In this document: piece by piece, positions 55,801 through 63,032 of the stretch
How positions within the stretch are numbered: position 1 is the stretch's first letter
Layout of the letters: each line of letters begins with the position of its first letter
Assembly: GCA_965223435.1 (NCBI GenBank)
Contig: CBDCWQ010000023.1
Coordinates: forward strand, 620,001 to 684,000
Direction of reading: 5' to 3'
Origin: CBDCWQ01 sp965223435
GTDB taxonomy: Bacteria > Myxococcota > Kuafuiibacteriia > Kuafuiibacteriales > Kuafuiibacteriaceae
Length of the DNA stretch: 64,000 nt
Made by a program: the position numbers and the translations under genes
The notes under the pieces: generated by a model
The model's database searches: none
What the model was told of the DNA's origin: nothing
What the model saw: only the letters and a program-made list of their open reading frames with translations

Positions 55801-57615
55801 GACGAACATGGCGCGACGCCCTCCGTGCAGTACTTTGATCTCGGTAAGCCGTATTGGCCTTTCGTGTGGGAAAAGATCATTCTGTCCAGTTTGGGAGGCC
55901 ACCTTCGGTTCGGGGAAGATAGAACCCCAACGCTTTCGGCTCCCAGCGATCACTCGGTGGATGCCGATCTCGGGGTTCCGTATTGGCCACCGCGGCCGGT
56001 AGCCGTTCGGGTTGACACGACAGACTTGCCGCCCATGCCCCCGGGCACTTCGGTGTGGGACGTCGTACGGTTTGCCGACGGGAACGGGACCGAACTTGCC
56101 CGCCGCAAGGTCGAGATTCGATTGGAGCGTCCCATCGTCTCCCCAACACCCGAAGAGCCGCCGGAGGACGAGGTGGTCGCGGGTGCTGTGGAAGAAAAGA
56201 CGGATCCGGGAGCCATCGTGTGGGGCCCCTGCGACGATGATGAAGAGGAAGTCCTAGAGTGTGGTCGCCTCGCGGTCCCTTTGGACTACGACGATCCGCT
56301 GGGTGACCAGATCGAGCTTGGTGTGGCCCGCCTCAGAAAAGAAGAGCGCCCGGACAAGGTCTTGTTTGTTCACCCCGGAGGACCAGGTCTGCCGGTCATC
56401 GATTTTCTCAAGGACGGAATCTCTCAGGGAAGGCCGAAGGTGCCTGAGGCGGTGATGTCCTCCTTCGATCTCGTGGCCTTTGATCCCCGGGGCGTTGGTC
56501 AAAGCACTCCGATGGACTGTGGCCTTGTTTCCGGGGCCGAGGTGCCGAATCGCTTCGGGGGTGAGGGCGTCGTATCGAAGGTGGCCCAGGCGGTTCGCCT
56601 CCATGGTTACGCCTGCGAAAAGAAGTATGGCCGGTACATGTCCGAGCTCGGAACCATGAGCGGTGTCGAGGACATGGAGCGTGTTCGCGACGCGCTCGGC
56701 GCAACGGAGATTTCTTTTCTGGGGTATTCCTATGCGGGTTTGCTGGGTGCAGCCTACGCCGACCGTTATCCTCAGCGGGTTCGTGCGATGGTGTTGGACG
56801 CTCCTTTAGGGCAAGGCCTCGATGACGAAGTCTTCATTGTCGAGCGGGTCGAGGCGATGCAGGCGACCTTTGAGCTTTTTGTTTCGTATTGCCAAGAAGA
56901 GGTCCCAGGATGCCCCGATGACCTCGGAACCCAACTGACCGAGTTGCATCAGCGTCTGCTCCACCAAGAGAAGCACACTTGGGACGCATTCGAAGAAAAG
57001 ATGAGCGGTTTTTCGGTACATCTTATCGAAGCGACGCTTTGGGCGGGATTGGCGCAGGGGCCACGATGGCGTGATTTGGCCGAGGTCTGCATCGAGCTGG
57101 TACAAGACCGAGTGGGCAACATTCCGGCTCTCAGTGGGCTCGCCCAGCTCCACGCGGAATTGGTCCCCGACGAGATCCGTAGCCCAAAAATCAAAGGCGC
57201 GCACAGCGCGCATATCCACTGCCTCGATCGCCCCGCCCTAAGCTCTTCGGCTGCGGTGATCGAGCTCGATCGCCGTTTGCAAAAAAAGGCGCCCATTTTT
57301 CACGCCCACATGACGGTACTCGGTGCCGTTTGCCGCGGATGGCCAGCGACTCCGAATCACGTGCCCACTGTGCTCGAGGCGGGCGGCGCCGGCCCCATCA
57401 TGGTGGTGGGCGGCGAACACGACTCGTCGGCACCGTTCGTATGGGCGGAACATATGGCTGAGACGTTAAAATCGGGCTTCCTGGTCCGTTCGGCCCACCG
57501 AGGCCACACGATCGTTTTTAAGGAGGATGCGTGTGTGGGCGACGCGGTCACCCGTTTTCTTCTCGATCCTTCACAACAGCCCAAAGACCTACGCTGCGGT
57601 CCCCCTGGTCCTTAG
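46816..57615 (+). CDS. Giant exported paralog P4 with LamG and TAP-like alpha/beta hydrolase
   Basis: 3599 residues; the ATG at 46816 has GGAGGAG 3 bases upstream and yields the signal peptide MSRFLSMGAWVGVCSMWCLP. Order: GWNLV region, fibronectin-III-like domain (47390-47670), Asp-box propeller, CxCxxCWC (48304-48327), all-alpha domain (YTQGIALAQ, TEHNVDVLAVLNHAI, IDNCSWLSLAV), a second helical domain as in P1, HTH-like segment (about 53500-53620). The unique C terminus has a LamG-like domain (about 54436-55110, LVGHWPLDGHG, WAHVAVTWNG), a jelly-roll or CBM-like domain (about 55150-55660) and an S33/TAP-like hydrolase (about 56220-57600). The hydrolase has HPGGPG as oxyanion loop, Ser in GYSYAG (56728-56730), Asp (57421-57423) and His in RGH (57505-57507), so the triad is complete. 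It probably acts outside the cell as a peptidase or esterase tethered to a glycan-binding scaffold. Confidence 0.95.
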   Translation: MSRFLSMGAWVGVCSMWCLPLRAEPSLKPVAWSLEPGWNLVPAPLLRESFWALGRGKVWPAQGSDDLPRFAVEPPTLGGDSSGGGTGFWVHVDERRVVDVAIEEPVGMAPKCKTSWCFVSVATPTVADGRAADRLVRWNVQAKAYEVVDSGDVLLPGNGYLALKTGQPSTEPRSSLGSEEETETTPGRVLLPPVGLFAGRLDEGVTLVWKKPTLFSDGREIPQGTKLGFRIYRDGQRVASLGPVEQYKDAEPEAEGGHVYQVSAVMEAGTRVFMESERSQPFRVEAAMSVAHPEPGQFERPEPVVESGAAKALVEVALSAYQKRTLAHLVYVKLGAAGEGLDEVRYARSDQAGKAESFGSFVRLSRLEPGWSILELTVAAREHRVSVAWVEQARSTRSDLSPGTPRARLRVALSEDGGQSFGALPLVRASTSFVRGLSMGYDPALGHHLVWGEANKVYYLRNLTGEPTNVFDVERPMPVGERVKYLTQVLPDDDGRCVCSDCWCPESYRMGHQVGDDAEDETLGSGVRTEQSYVYQPSLHVGDDAVSIAARQTRMWDNLAVPNPAWLAMLADPVYSETVVERNPPARFVVGWKKTWKNAYEPGDERLFEDLGIRFQYRYRGSWHLQDEIKVAHLSWSGASSEASVPPRFQVVTAAVVGHTEGDDTPSHPQLASTPWGLALVYENGDSSNPNTPGQNPIQFQLSRDSGLTWSRPRTLSLGYLPRMGAMAGGVTQVLYYVPDAPSGGLVHSVEVSAVEGVLALPRMLNEGPVKPIHWKGHGSDADSLIGRVSVASYEDLLAAAWIERSDGGSQERIVVARASSATEVTNYGVTLPEYFTEGRGSTITVTAQNVYHMAVDSDEDLQVLGASGSSGALGPVVQGADNGPAAVRLPLVGGRALAWVHPTDVSLVGPLGEVSLASLSVSEGPRLAGVLTPAAPVSLDQSVPTFAATTEGNYEKAKWMRDRLWRESGDGMEAVYQVEYHMAPEASDAEETASQWLSRSFDDAAGQREDASFLARFERVWAYTQGIALAQLARQPAPEDRARAQKMAKSLCEKAQRGEQNGQPVIKGWPFSWNTDGDDWKDVRLVTGATAWVVHGLGSFLVSKGASSLTDSERVGLQQCYRRALLGLEAHRWSGTTDDGLRVSLMTAGWTAEGLNHAARPWNIVGPTGERMAAEDEAWDYYDVLDALGYDTFDAERSPVIARTGASRRLDPSASDSLSLSEAEFWHLKREVQAHNVVTEHNVDVLAVLNHAIGYAHVLGLQDKAHLEAWRDEVQDALFYVLWDDSDRFWRRDLESALAKAASDDSRKEAEIQTALDEEDWGRVATGGALALPEDLKAVGRGEKSVPGGLWDEGAASHVQLKGDDGALVFARSEHVAIDNCSWLSLAVNHTGLKDVYVDRLARCLSFTVLAFAKRIRFANKAYYGAHYFLDGFEDRYIAQSHQQEQSFHLEATTGLILGLRRFAEHHPQRAETPFFEAEADRLWAGVQAFVTDHGFPYSSQRILDLSTLLTSSTALIWFIDVYEDRHGLWGDPQRPLRHYARGVDAEALTAFVDESYRRLKALVDPHTKLIRSGGPKGVPFTRLEDQAMAIVVAVNRGDWSFADGLVRAVLETRRPYEWPGPGGDIETHHEFPAVLHTTTGEALYPHRKTGMQMAAYYALLWYLKRDIRVGTAVGPLAEAVVKEGVPAMMALYLQPGVSRLQDLFLPGDGDQPRGVPRVATGTETNVWAYFVLQLWQASSFKDALPELGFRGGFAGFSRQLSGLCQQELARAMVGGRGTSASWVIHRPPAKALCSLFLADSLRFTDAQAHLESMGPRAARPRFLVHPQGDPEDWMLSEEDLSRDREGRGEDARYAFYLRSKVTTGNLWGNLAGEGLVQRALAAGDARQDEFALEALHWLYTLKGESAFYHVAVQLLNDPAGVFGVRAPSLTLAGMGPDGPSVFLEGGGAQLKQAQRDAVRTLLVTPYRIPSFDVLLERVAFLLFAETQLAKGVDPAKWPRNYVRDRKSLVLRADAALLSLCEWDFLDKVYTRFERFFGLSCGRAEALYAALGDARVGAHEGSLADMVLATDVTDLVKELRVLLSRGVLGGEVFEARVDGASSSSVTEGPCITCGLFFARVDVPEDAPVPEVQSALRTALVAGFDEAFAARLKGGFGRSSLGLAVSYRFGHVDVADALNPRAPIYWGRDALIFRTVLEHDRDLFVASRDRLLHFDGPLPPDRAQNVRTLRAYLNQTWDGTLLSASQGLGVAPTLLHRVIQTGVFPKEGDEAWPAWHASDLGRLQPSQQVRILEATEGHRVRLTANECRGLTLAHAGKEALELRLSAQVNTQAAARGEKGGAVVVVEGNEAFRLGPQEEVQARVCLQVPKSRLADAVQAHGPLSPTRWTLTVEGKGARSDFSYMYPVDLVSGRSEDWRVKVGGATATGVLQVMAGGCRWFEVFNNRAQAMDWDVRVAGDQSAKPFDLSVQEVLRGALDAQDTGRFQLCTSASDGSLFEVGPVTKLGSGVEILVAGDAKTHRYEVEVLQPSVERDGRSRDQADLVGHWPLDGHGFGLVDGQRAHEAVARGFVPSWIPAWQAQGLPRGHWLDVPLDASELWFKEGGEAFSVSVWLQLGDHYRYGPHARDGAPEMFVGTLGPAGLHGSGGGWALAMGKDRHLAFHLRPDDAEPRVFRAAHSIEWWRSPGDGHEWAGRWAHVAVTWNGRGTAAMFVNGKELMTELGSSAESVSVGRSAEAPIRLGWSWGGLDDLRLYRGVLSLPEVEALAFVPPRPADLEEAEAFRVMLDFEDARDDADWQAGPEGRAALAFGPVGQSRALIYRVTGEGALGQAGARGPSPLVAFMGPKPFDLAGMNYVSFDMGATGGAWEGGSVSMLLTTTEGFSWSSSGRVVDGCTRIVHALGTGYARKDVFLPEFWFTPPPGAVLGGLSGAVFIDNVVAYPQGVTPPPSGLACDADGSLFDAARARQAVDTTVPELGVVPLGAGREPIEGEHLMFVVDEHGATPSVQYFDLGKPYWPFVWEKIILSSLGGHLRFGEDRTPTLSAPSDHSVDADLGVPYWPPRPVAVRVDTTDLPPMPPGTSVWDVVRFADGNGTELARRKVEIRLERPIVSPTPEEPPEDEVVAGAVEEKTDPGAIVWGPCDDDEEEVLECGRLAVPLDYDDPLGDQIELGVARLRKEERPDKVLFVHPGGPGLPVIDFLKDGISQGRPKVPEAVMSSFDLVAFDPRGVGQSTPMDCGLVSGAEVPNRFGGEGVVSKVAQAVRLHGYACEKKYGRYMSELGTMSGVEDMERVRDALGATEISFLGYSYAGLLGAAYADRYPQRVRAMVLDAPLGQGLDDEVFIVERVEAMQATFELFVSYCQEEVPGCPDDLGTQLTELHQRLLHQEKHTWDAFEEKMSGFSVHLIEATLWAGLAQGPRWRDLAEVCIELVQDRVGNIPALSGLAQLHAELVPDEIRSPKIKGAHSAHIHCLDRPALSSSAAVIELDRRLQKKAPIFHAHMTVLGAVCRGWPATPNHVPTVLEAGGAGPIMVVGGEHDSSAPFVWAEHMAETLKSGFLVRSAHRGHTIVFKEDACVGDAVTRFLLDPSQQPKDLRCGPPGP

Positions 57616-57655
57616 TCCCTCGGCTCCCTTCCGTTTCGGCGCACCGCAAGTCACC

Positions 57656-60600
57656 CTAGGGGACCTGGTACTGAGCCAGGGCCTGTTGGATCGCCATTTG
57701 TTTGGCTACCGTAGGATCGGAATCTTCTGCTTCGCTGAGCACTCGGTTTTTTCCCAAAATGGTCACTTGGTGGATGCCACCCGTTGTGTGGTGTTCGTAC
57801 TTGGGCACGGTGTTGTGGGTGCGAAAGAACCAAGCCGCAAGCCGGAGTTCTCCTAAAGATTCTGCTTCCTGGATTTGACGGGGTTGGTTGATGAACATCA
57901 ATTTGGGCTGAAGAACCGCACGGACTCCGGGCATCCCGCGTTGCACGTAAACGAGCCCTAAAAGAGTGCGAAGCGTGAACAGAAGCCCATCGATGAAATG
58001 ATGGCCTGGGGCGGACGTGTGAAGAATGTTCGCAAGCCCCAGCTCCCAGGCAACAAGGGCAAGACCGCTTGATTGTGCTCGCAACAAGGACTCCAACCGC
58101 GTGAGATTCCCATCAGGTTTGTGTTTGAATGCATTCTCGGCCAGGGCCAATTCACTGGCAGCTTCCCCAAGCAAACTCAACTTCCCCGCGTGGCCATATT
58201 GGTCCCGGCGCGAGGCGTAAACAAGGGTATTGGGCATGCGAAGATCAACAGACAATCGTTCCAACACATCCCGTTCCGCCTGGGTCAGCTCTACGTCGGG
58301 AAGATCCGGATATTGTTGCGCCACGGGGATGAAAACTTTCAGCGTGTCTTTCTTTTTCTGCGCCTGAGCCAAAAGTTCAGCGTCGAGGGAGAGGGCGACC
58401 GAAGCAGCCTCCATTTCTGATGACTCGCCTTGCTCCTGGGCGATGATCTCATCGCCGATCCACACGGTGGTCTTTGGGGTTCCATCTTTGAGAAGAACGG
58501 TGTCGTAGCGAAGCTTACCATCTAGGCCCAACACCTTCGGAGCAAACTTCTTGAGAACCTCCCACCGATCCTCGGGGGTCAATAAGCGCTCCGGAGGTGA
58601 GAGAAACGGCTCAAAGGGGGGCTCAAGCTCGCGAATGCGGCCTTTCTCGCTGTAGTAGGCAGACCCCAGCAGGGCTTGAAAGGCCCGAACGAGGGTCGCT
58701 TCATCCTGCCGGAGGTGTTCGTGGGCGCTACCCAGACGCAACCAATCCCCTAGATCCATCTTTCGGGCTGCGGTTGCCGGCGCCCCCGAGGTCTTTGCGA
58801 TGTTGAGGAGCTTGGGCGCGTCGTCCTCGGAAAAGTGCTGGATGACCCACTTTCGGTTCAAGAGGGCGTGGACACGCTTCCCGACCAACGAGAGCTGGTC
58901 GAACCGACTCTGGGTTCCGAAAGTTGGATGGGTTGTCGCGTGCGCCAGCAATTGTTTCTTAATCCCGTAGTCGAGCATGTCAAGCAGCTCTTCCGGCCCG
59001 CGAGACGCACCGCCTGTTCCGTCTTTTAGAGGTTTCGAGAGGGACCAAGGGGGCAGCAAGACCAGTCCCTTTTGGGTTGCTTTAGGGGGCGCAGATTTTA
59101 GGGGTGCCCAGTTCTCGGCGTGCAGGAGGTCTTGGCCGGGAACCTGGTTCTTCGCAATCGCGTCCTTCACTGCGTTGTCTTTGGAGCTCTTGCGGTCCGA
59201 GCCTTCGCCAGAGCCCAATAGCCGAGTGTCTGCGTAGATCTCCGTGACGAAACCTTGCGGTGTCTGCTCGGTCCGGTAGTGGGGATCGACGCCAAAGCGC
59301 TGATGACTATGGACCGCGAGACGGAGTTGCCCGGGGCTGTCGGGGAGGGCGATTCTTGGGGCCACACGGCTCTCGAACAAGGGTTGCAACAGAGATTCGA
59401 CGGTCGAGTATTCGGTGACTGCGGCAACAAGCCCCACAAAGCTTTGTAAAGTGTAGCCGAGTGCCTCCGAGTACGACGAGGCGGGTCCAGACGATTTTTT
59501 AACAAACGGAGTCAATTTCAGCGCGAACGCAAATGCGGGGTAGTGTGTCCGAATCTCCCCGGTGTCGTAGTACCCGGTTACGACACCCGCATTATGCGTT
59601 TTCCGAGCCATGTGCTGAAGAATCGCCTCTCCAAAACCTCGGAGTTTAAGGCTCTTGTCGCGGTCCGTAGAAAAACGAAGAAAATAGACCAGCTTTCCCG
59701 CTCCGGGAATAATGTGTGCATAGGATTTGGCAAATGCGGCTTCCTTCGAAGAGAGCTCGACCCCCAAGACTGGGGGAAACTGGGTATGGAGGGGCACCAA
59801 GGGGGTTTGGTCAAAGACCGGATGGGTGATGTCCTCCAATAGGTCGTCATGACGCGCAAATACATCGGCGAGCGCAGATCGCCTGGCCGACTCTGTCTCT
59901 TCGCCTACAGCTTGCCCGACAACTTCCTGGCCTACGGTCACCTGCGACTGGATTTTGCCGTCAGGAGTATGGGTCTCGGTCTGACGAACTTCTGCCCCGG
60001 GCCCATATGTGCTGCGTGCCCATTTTTCGACCATCGCCCTTTGGTCTTGTTCGGTCAAACGAAAGCCGATATTGAGGATGCCCAACCAGGGCTCGGTGAC
60101 CCACCGCGTCACGCCAAACGGTGTAGCCTTTTCGTCGTCCATGTATATTGCGCCGATGATGGCCTCCATCGTGTCGGCAAGAACCTCCGAGTCTTGTCTC
60201 AAGTGGTCCTGCTCCCCTGCCACGTTGAGGTTTAAGAAGCGCCCGAGATCGAGTCTTTTGCTCGCGACGTCGAGGGCGACGTTCTTCACCAAACTGGTCT
60301 TGTGCCGAAGGTGGTCTTCGTAGCCCGCATCGGGTATTCGTTCCATGAGCGTTTGCCGGGTATTGATCTCCAAGATCCCATCGCCGAGAAGTTCTAGGTC
60401 CTCGTACTCTCGGGTCCACGGCGTCAGCGCACGTTCGAGGAGCACCTTGTTTTTGAATGTGTATCCAAGCTTTCGCTCAAGCGCCGCCAAGTGGCCTGGG
60501 GCAACGCCCGGGCGTATGACAAAGAGCGCTTCAAGGGGGCCGCCAATGATAGACCCCTCGGCGTCGCGCTCTGCGGTGACGGTGTGCGTTTGAAAGCCAT

Positions 60601-60829
60601 GCTCGAGCAAAATGGTCCCCGGAAGGGTGTCTGACACAACCGCCTGCTCGGCGATTCGCCGGTTTCTACCGGTTTCTTGGCTTTCTGTGTTTTGAATGTG
60701 TTGTTCGACATTCCGAATTAGGGCTGGGAGCTCAGGATGGTTTTTGGGCCACTCGACGATCGCACCGATGAGCTTCTTGCCCACGATGGGCTGCTGAAGA
60801 AGCGTTTGCTCAACCAGCGTGTTGAGCAC
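57656..60829 (-). CDS. Four tandem RNase III-dsRBD-like modules, C-terminal part of paralog P5
   Basis: 1057 residues from a GTG that overlaps the end of the preceding frame by 20 bases. Residues 114-235 are an RNase III domain with YEDLELLGDGIL, LVKNVALDVASKRLDLGRFL and LADTMEAIIGAIY. E146, D150, D219 and E222 correspond to the four catalytic carboxylates of bacterial RNase III, so this domain should cut dsRNA. Three further domains keep the fold signature but not the carboxylates: about 357-490 (LRGFGEAIL, LQSFVGL), 613-740 (LSLVGKRV, VRAFQALLGSAYY) and 848-975 (LSLLGEAA, LRTLLGLVY). Each is followed by a dsRBD-like segment (about 262-328, 497-562, 755-826, 992-1055; for example GQAVGEETESARRSALADVF). 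Four fused copies could form two intramolecular pseudo-dimers, as in Dicer. It could be translated alone by coupling, or be the end of P5 after a frameshift. Confidence 0.85.
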   Translation of the reverse strand: MLNTLVEQTLLQQPIVGKKLIGAIVEWPKNHPELPALIRNVEQHIQNTESQETGRNRRIAEQAVVSDTLPGTILLEHGFQTHTVTAERDAEGSIIGGPLEALFVIRPGVAPGHLAALERKLGYTFKNKVLLERALTPWTREYEDLELLGDGILEINTRQTLMERIPDAGYEDHLRHKTSLVKNVALDVASKRLDLGRFLNLNVAGEQDHLRQDSEVLADTMEAIIGAIYMDDEKATPFGVTRWVTEPWLGILNIGFRLTEQDQRAMVEKWARSTYGPGAEVRQTETHTPDGKIQSQVTVGQEVVGQAVGEETESARRSALADVFARHDDLLEDITHPVFDQTPLVPLHTQFPPVLGVELSSKEAAFAKSYAHIIPGAGKLVYFLRFSTDRDKSLKLRGFGEAILQHMARKTHNAGVVTGYYDTGEIRTHYPAFAFALKLTPFVKKSSGPASSYSEALGYTLQSFVGLVAAVTEYSTVESLLQPLFESRVAPRIALPDSPGQLRLAVHSHQRFGVDPHYRTEQTPQGFVTEIYADTRLLGSGEGSDRKSSKDNAVKDAIAKNQVPGQDLLHAENWAPLKSAPPKATQKGLVLLPPWSLSKPLKDGTGGASRGPEELLDMLDYGIKKQLLAHATTHPTFGTQSRFDQLSLVGKRVHALLNRKWVIQHFSEDDAPKLLNIAKTSGAPATAARKMDLGDWLRLGSAHEHLRQDEATLVRAFQALLGSAYYSEKGRIRELEPPFEPFLSPPERLLTPEDRWEVLKKFAPKVLGLDGKLRYDTVLLKDGTPKTTVWIGDEIIAQEQGESSEMEAASVALSLDAELLAQAQKKKDTLKVFIPVAQQYPDLPDVELTQAERDVLERLSVDLRMPNTLVYASRRDQYGHAGKLSLLGEAASELALAENAFKHKPDGNLTRLESLLRAQSSGLALVAWELGLANILHTSAPGHHFIDGLLFTLRTLLGLVYVQRGMPGVRAVLQPKLMFINQPRQIQEAESLGELRLAAWFFRTHNTVPKYEHHTTGGIHQVTILGKNRVLSEAEDSDPTVAKQMAIQQALAQYQVP

Positions 60830-63032
60830 CCCGAAGATTCAGATCTTGTTTGCCTTTCGTATCCTGTGTGCCCACATGCACGATACTCTCAAGGTGCATG
60901 ACGTTGTTTTCATCGACCCAGGCGTGTCCCAGTCGCTGTTTTTTGGTCTTCTGCCATACGAAGACGTGGGCAAAACCACTTTGCCCCGGAGTCACGGGCG
61001 TCGTGAGCTCATAGGAAAGGGTTTCGGTGGCACCGAGGCGATCGAGTTTTTCGCCCCATCGAGGCATTTCGCCCTTGAGGTTCAGGCCCAGGCTCAGAAG
61101 GGTTTCAGACAATTGCTGGTCCACGCGGGTGAGAAAAGCAGGGCCGTGATCTTGGGCCACAAAGTCGGGGCTGGCGGCACCGGTGGGCGCTTTGTGCGGT
61201 GTCACCCGAACCCACGACGCGATGTTCTCCCTGGGAATGCCGTCGGCGACCAGGATGCGTTGGCCCGGGTGGAGCCCGAGATCAACGCCGTCTTCTGGGG
61301 CCACGCGAGACAAGTCAATGGCTCGCATGCTGGGGGCGACCACCGTGTAGACCCATGCATCACCGTCAAACCATTCGAGTTTTTCCTGCACAATCTGGGG
61401 GTCGGTCGTGCCCTCTACAAAAGAGGTCTCAGGCCAGTTGTCTTTGACGTAATCCGTGGCGTTGTAGTTGTTCTTGGCCCGAGGCCCAAAACCGTTTTTA
61501 AGCCGGCTGGGAGAAAGTGGGCTTACGATCTGCATCACCAACGGGGTCGGGTTCAAGAGATCGGCATCTTTTTGTATCAGGCTGTCTAGGGTCTTTCGAT
61601 CCTCACTTTTGTGAAGCACCGGCTCGGTGACGGGGGGCGTGGGCTGGGTGCCCAGATCAAGGGTCACGTGCGCTTTGACATCACCCGGGGCCACAAATGC
61701 CGCCTGGACGCCTCCGTTTTGGTAGGGCCTTAGCTCGCGTACCACTGAGTAGCCTAAGAGTGCGGCCACTTCGTAGGGCTCGGTCGCTTTTGCTGCGTTT
61801 TCCCGAGTCCTACCGTGGGCTCGATGGGCTTGAAACACCCGCAGGCTCTCAGAATCTTTGCCCCACTGGTCGATGAGCCCTAGGACTCTGTAGCCATGGC
61901 TTTTGGCTTCGGCTTTGGCCTGCTCGTGGAGGGCGGTCAATATGTTACGAAACGCGCCGGGGTCCTTTTGGATAGACGGGGGAACCAGAACCTCGAACCG
62001 AAAAAAGCCGTTCTTTTCTAGCCACATCGAGCCCACATAGGTGCCGCGATAGTGGGCTTTTTGGCTTTGTGCATCGCCCGCGACCACCAAATGCTTGTCC
62101 TGGTAGGGCTCCTGCAAGACCGAGGGCCTTTCGCCCAAACTTGGCTCGCCCGCCGAACCACCCGTTCCGCTGACCATCCGTTTGATCTGCGCTATTTTGT
62201 CGCGGAAATTCAGCCGGCCGGGTGTGCCCAACACGCCCTCCAGTATCCAGGCGCCCACCGCATTCAGATAGGCGGTCCGATGGTTCTCAGGGAGCGCTTC
62301 GCCCAGCACGTGCGTTTCGTACCAGCGGCTCCAAGGGCCGGGTTGTCGGTGAACAAGCGCGGGTGCCCCCGAACCCGATTCGAGGTGGATGACCACGCCG
62401 CGAGCCTCCTCGTCCCAGGGGAGATCGAGCCGGAGTTTTTGGTATATCTCAACCCCGTTGTCGGTCTGCTTGAGAATCACACTCCGCGGAACATAGCCTT
62501 CGACGTAGGACCGAAGAGACTGGGCCCAGTCGTCCCGCACGTCTTGGGCCAGCCCGACGGTGAGGTTATCTACCAGGTTAAAAGAAAACGCCTCTGCCCA
62601 CTTGGGTGGGTGTTTGCCCAGCACTTCGCGTGGCCAAAGGTACACATCTCGCGGGCTGAGTTCGGGAAGAAGGGGTTCGACACCCACGAAGCCGAAACCC
62701 TCAGGGACCGTGAAAGGGACATCTCGGTCGACCAGGACGACGCTGTGCGTTTCATCGATGAAGAGTTCGTCAACCAGGCGTTCGATTTCTTCCTCGTTCA
62801 TCCCGGCGCTTATCCCCGCCATGGTCGCAATCCCCATGATTTGGATAAGGGCTTGCTTGAGCCCCTCGCGTGCGCCGAGTTGTTTCGCAAATTCGAGCCC
62901 CAAGGTTGAATGCGCCACCGCCTCCGGTCGGGGACCAAAAAGGGACGCAGCCGAAATCTCTTGGGCCCAGTCGGGGTTCTGAATCGGCTGAAGCGGAAAT
63001 GACCAAGGGCCACAGGCCGTTCGCTTGGGCAC
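60810..63032 (-). CDS. Middle part of paralog P5 with an ADP-ribosyltransferase-like region
   Basis: 740 residues. The N-terminal third corresponds to the helical and beta region after the HTH-like segment in P1-P3, so this is not an independent gene family but a fragment of a giant paralog. About 61650-62080 has a weak GNAT-like pattern (FRNILTALHEQAKAEAKSHG, then EVAALLGYSVVREL). About 61195-61565 resembles the enterotoxin-A/pierisin class of ADP-ribosyltransferases (SRLKNGFGPRAKNNYNATDY, FVEGTTD, AWVYTVVAPS, GQRILVADGIPRENIASWVR), but the expected Arg, STS and Glu are replaced, so activity is unlikely. The GTG start has no convincing ribosome binding site and overlaps the preceding frame by 263 bases; the frame change is probably a frameshift near 63010-63040. 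Confidence 0.7.
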   Translation of the reverse strand: MPKRTACGPWSFPLQPIQNPDWAQEISAASLFGPRPEAVAHSTLGLEFAKQLGAREGLKQALIQIMGIATMAGISAGMNEEEIERLVDELFIDETHSVVLVDRDVPFTVPEGFGFVGVEPLLPELSPRDVYLWPREVLGKHPPKWAEAFSFNLVDNLTVGLAQDVRDDWAQSLRSYVEGYVPRSVILKQTDNGVEIYQKLRLDLPWDEEARGVVIHLESGSGAPALVHRQPGPWSRWYETHVLGEALPENHRTAYLNAVGAWILEGVLGTPGRLNFRDKIAQIKRMVSGTGGSAGEPSLGERPSVLQEPYQDKHLVVAGDAQSQKAHYRGTYVGSMWLEKNGFFRFEVLVPPSIQKDPGAFRNILTALHEQAKAEAKSHGYRVLGLIDQWGKDSESLRVFQAHRAHGRTRENAAKATEPYEVAALLGYSVVRELRPYQNGGVQAAFVAPGDVKAHVTLDLGTQPTPPVTEPVLHKSEDRKTLDSLIQKDADLLNPTPLVMQIVSPLSPSRLKNGFGPRAKNNYNATDYVKDNWPETSFVEGTTDPQIVQEKLEWFDGDAWVYTVVAPSMRAIDLSRVAPEDGVDLGLHPGQRILVADGIPRENIASWVRVTPHKAPTGAASPDFVAQDHGPAFLTRVDQQLSETLLSLGLNLKGEMPRWGEKLDRLGATETLSYELTTPVTPGQSGFAHVFVWQKTKKQRLGHAWVDENNVMHLESIVHVGTQDTKGKQDLNLRGAQHAG

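Noticed and set aside
57616..57655. Terminator between P4 and P5
   Set aside because: Only a short CCCTAGGGG palindrome and no T-run are present.
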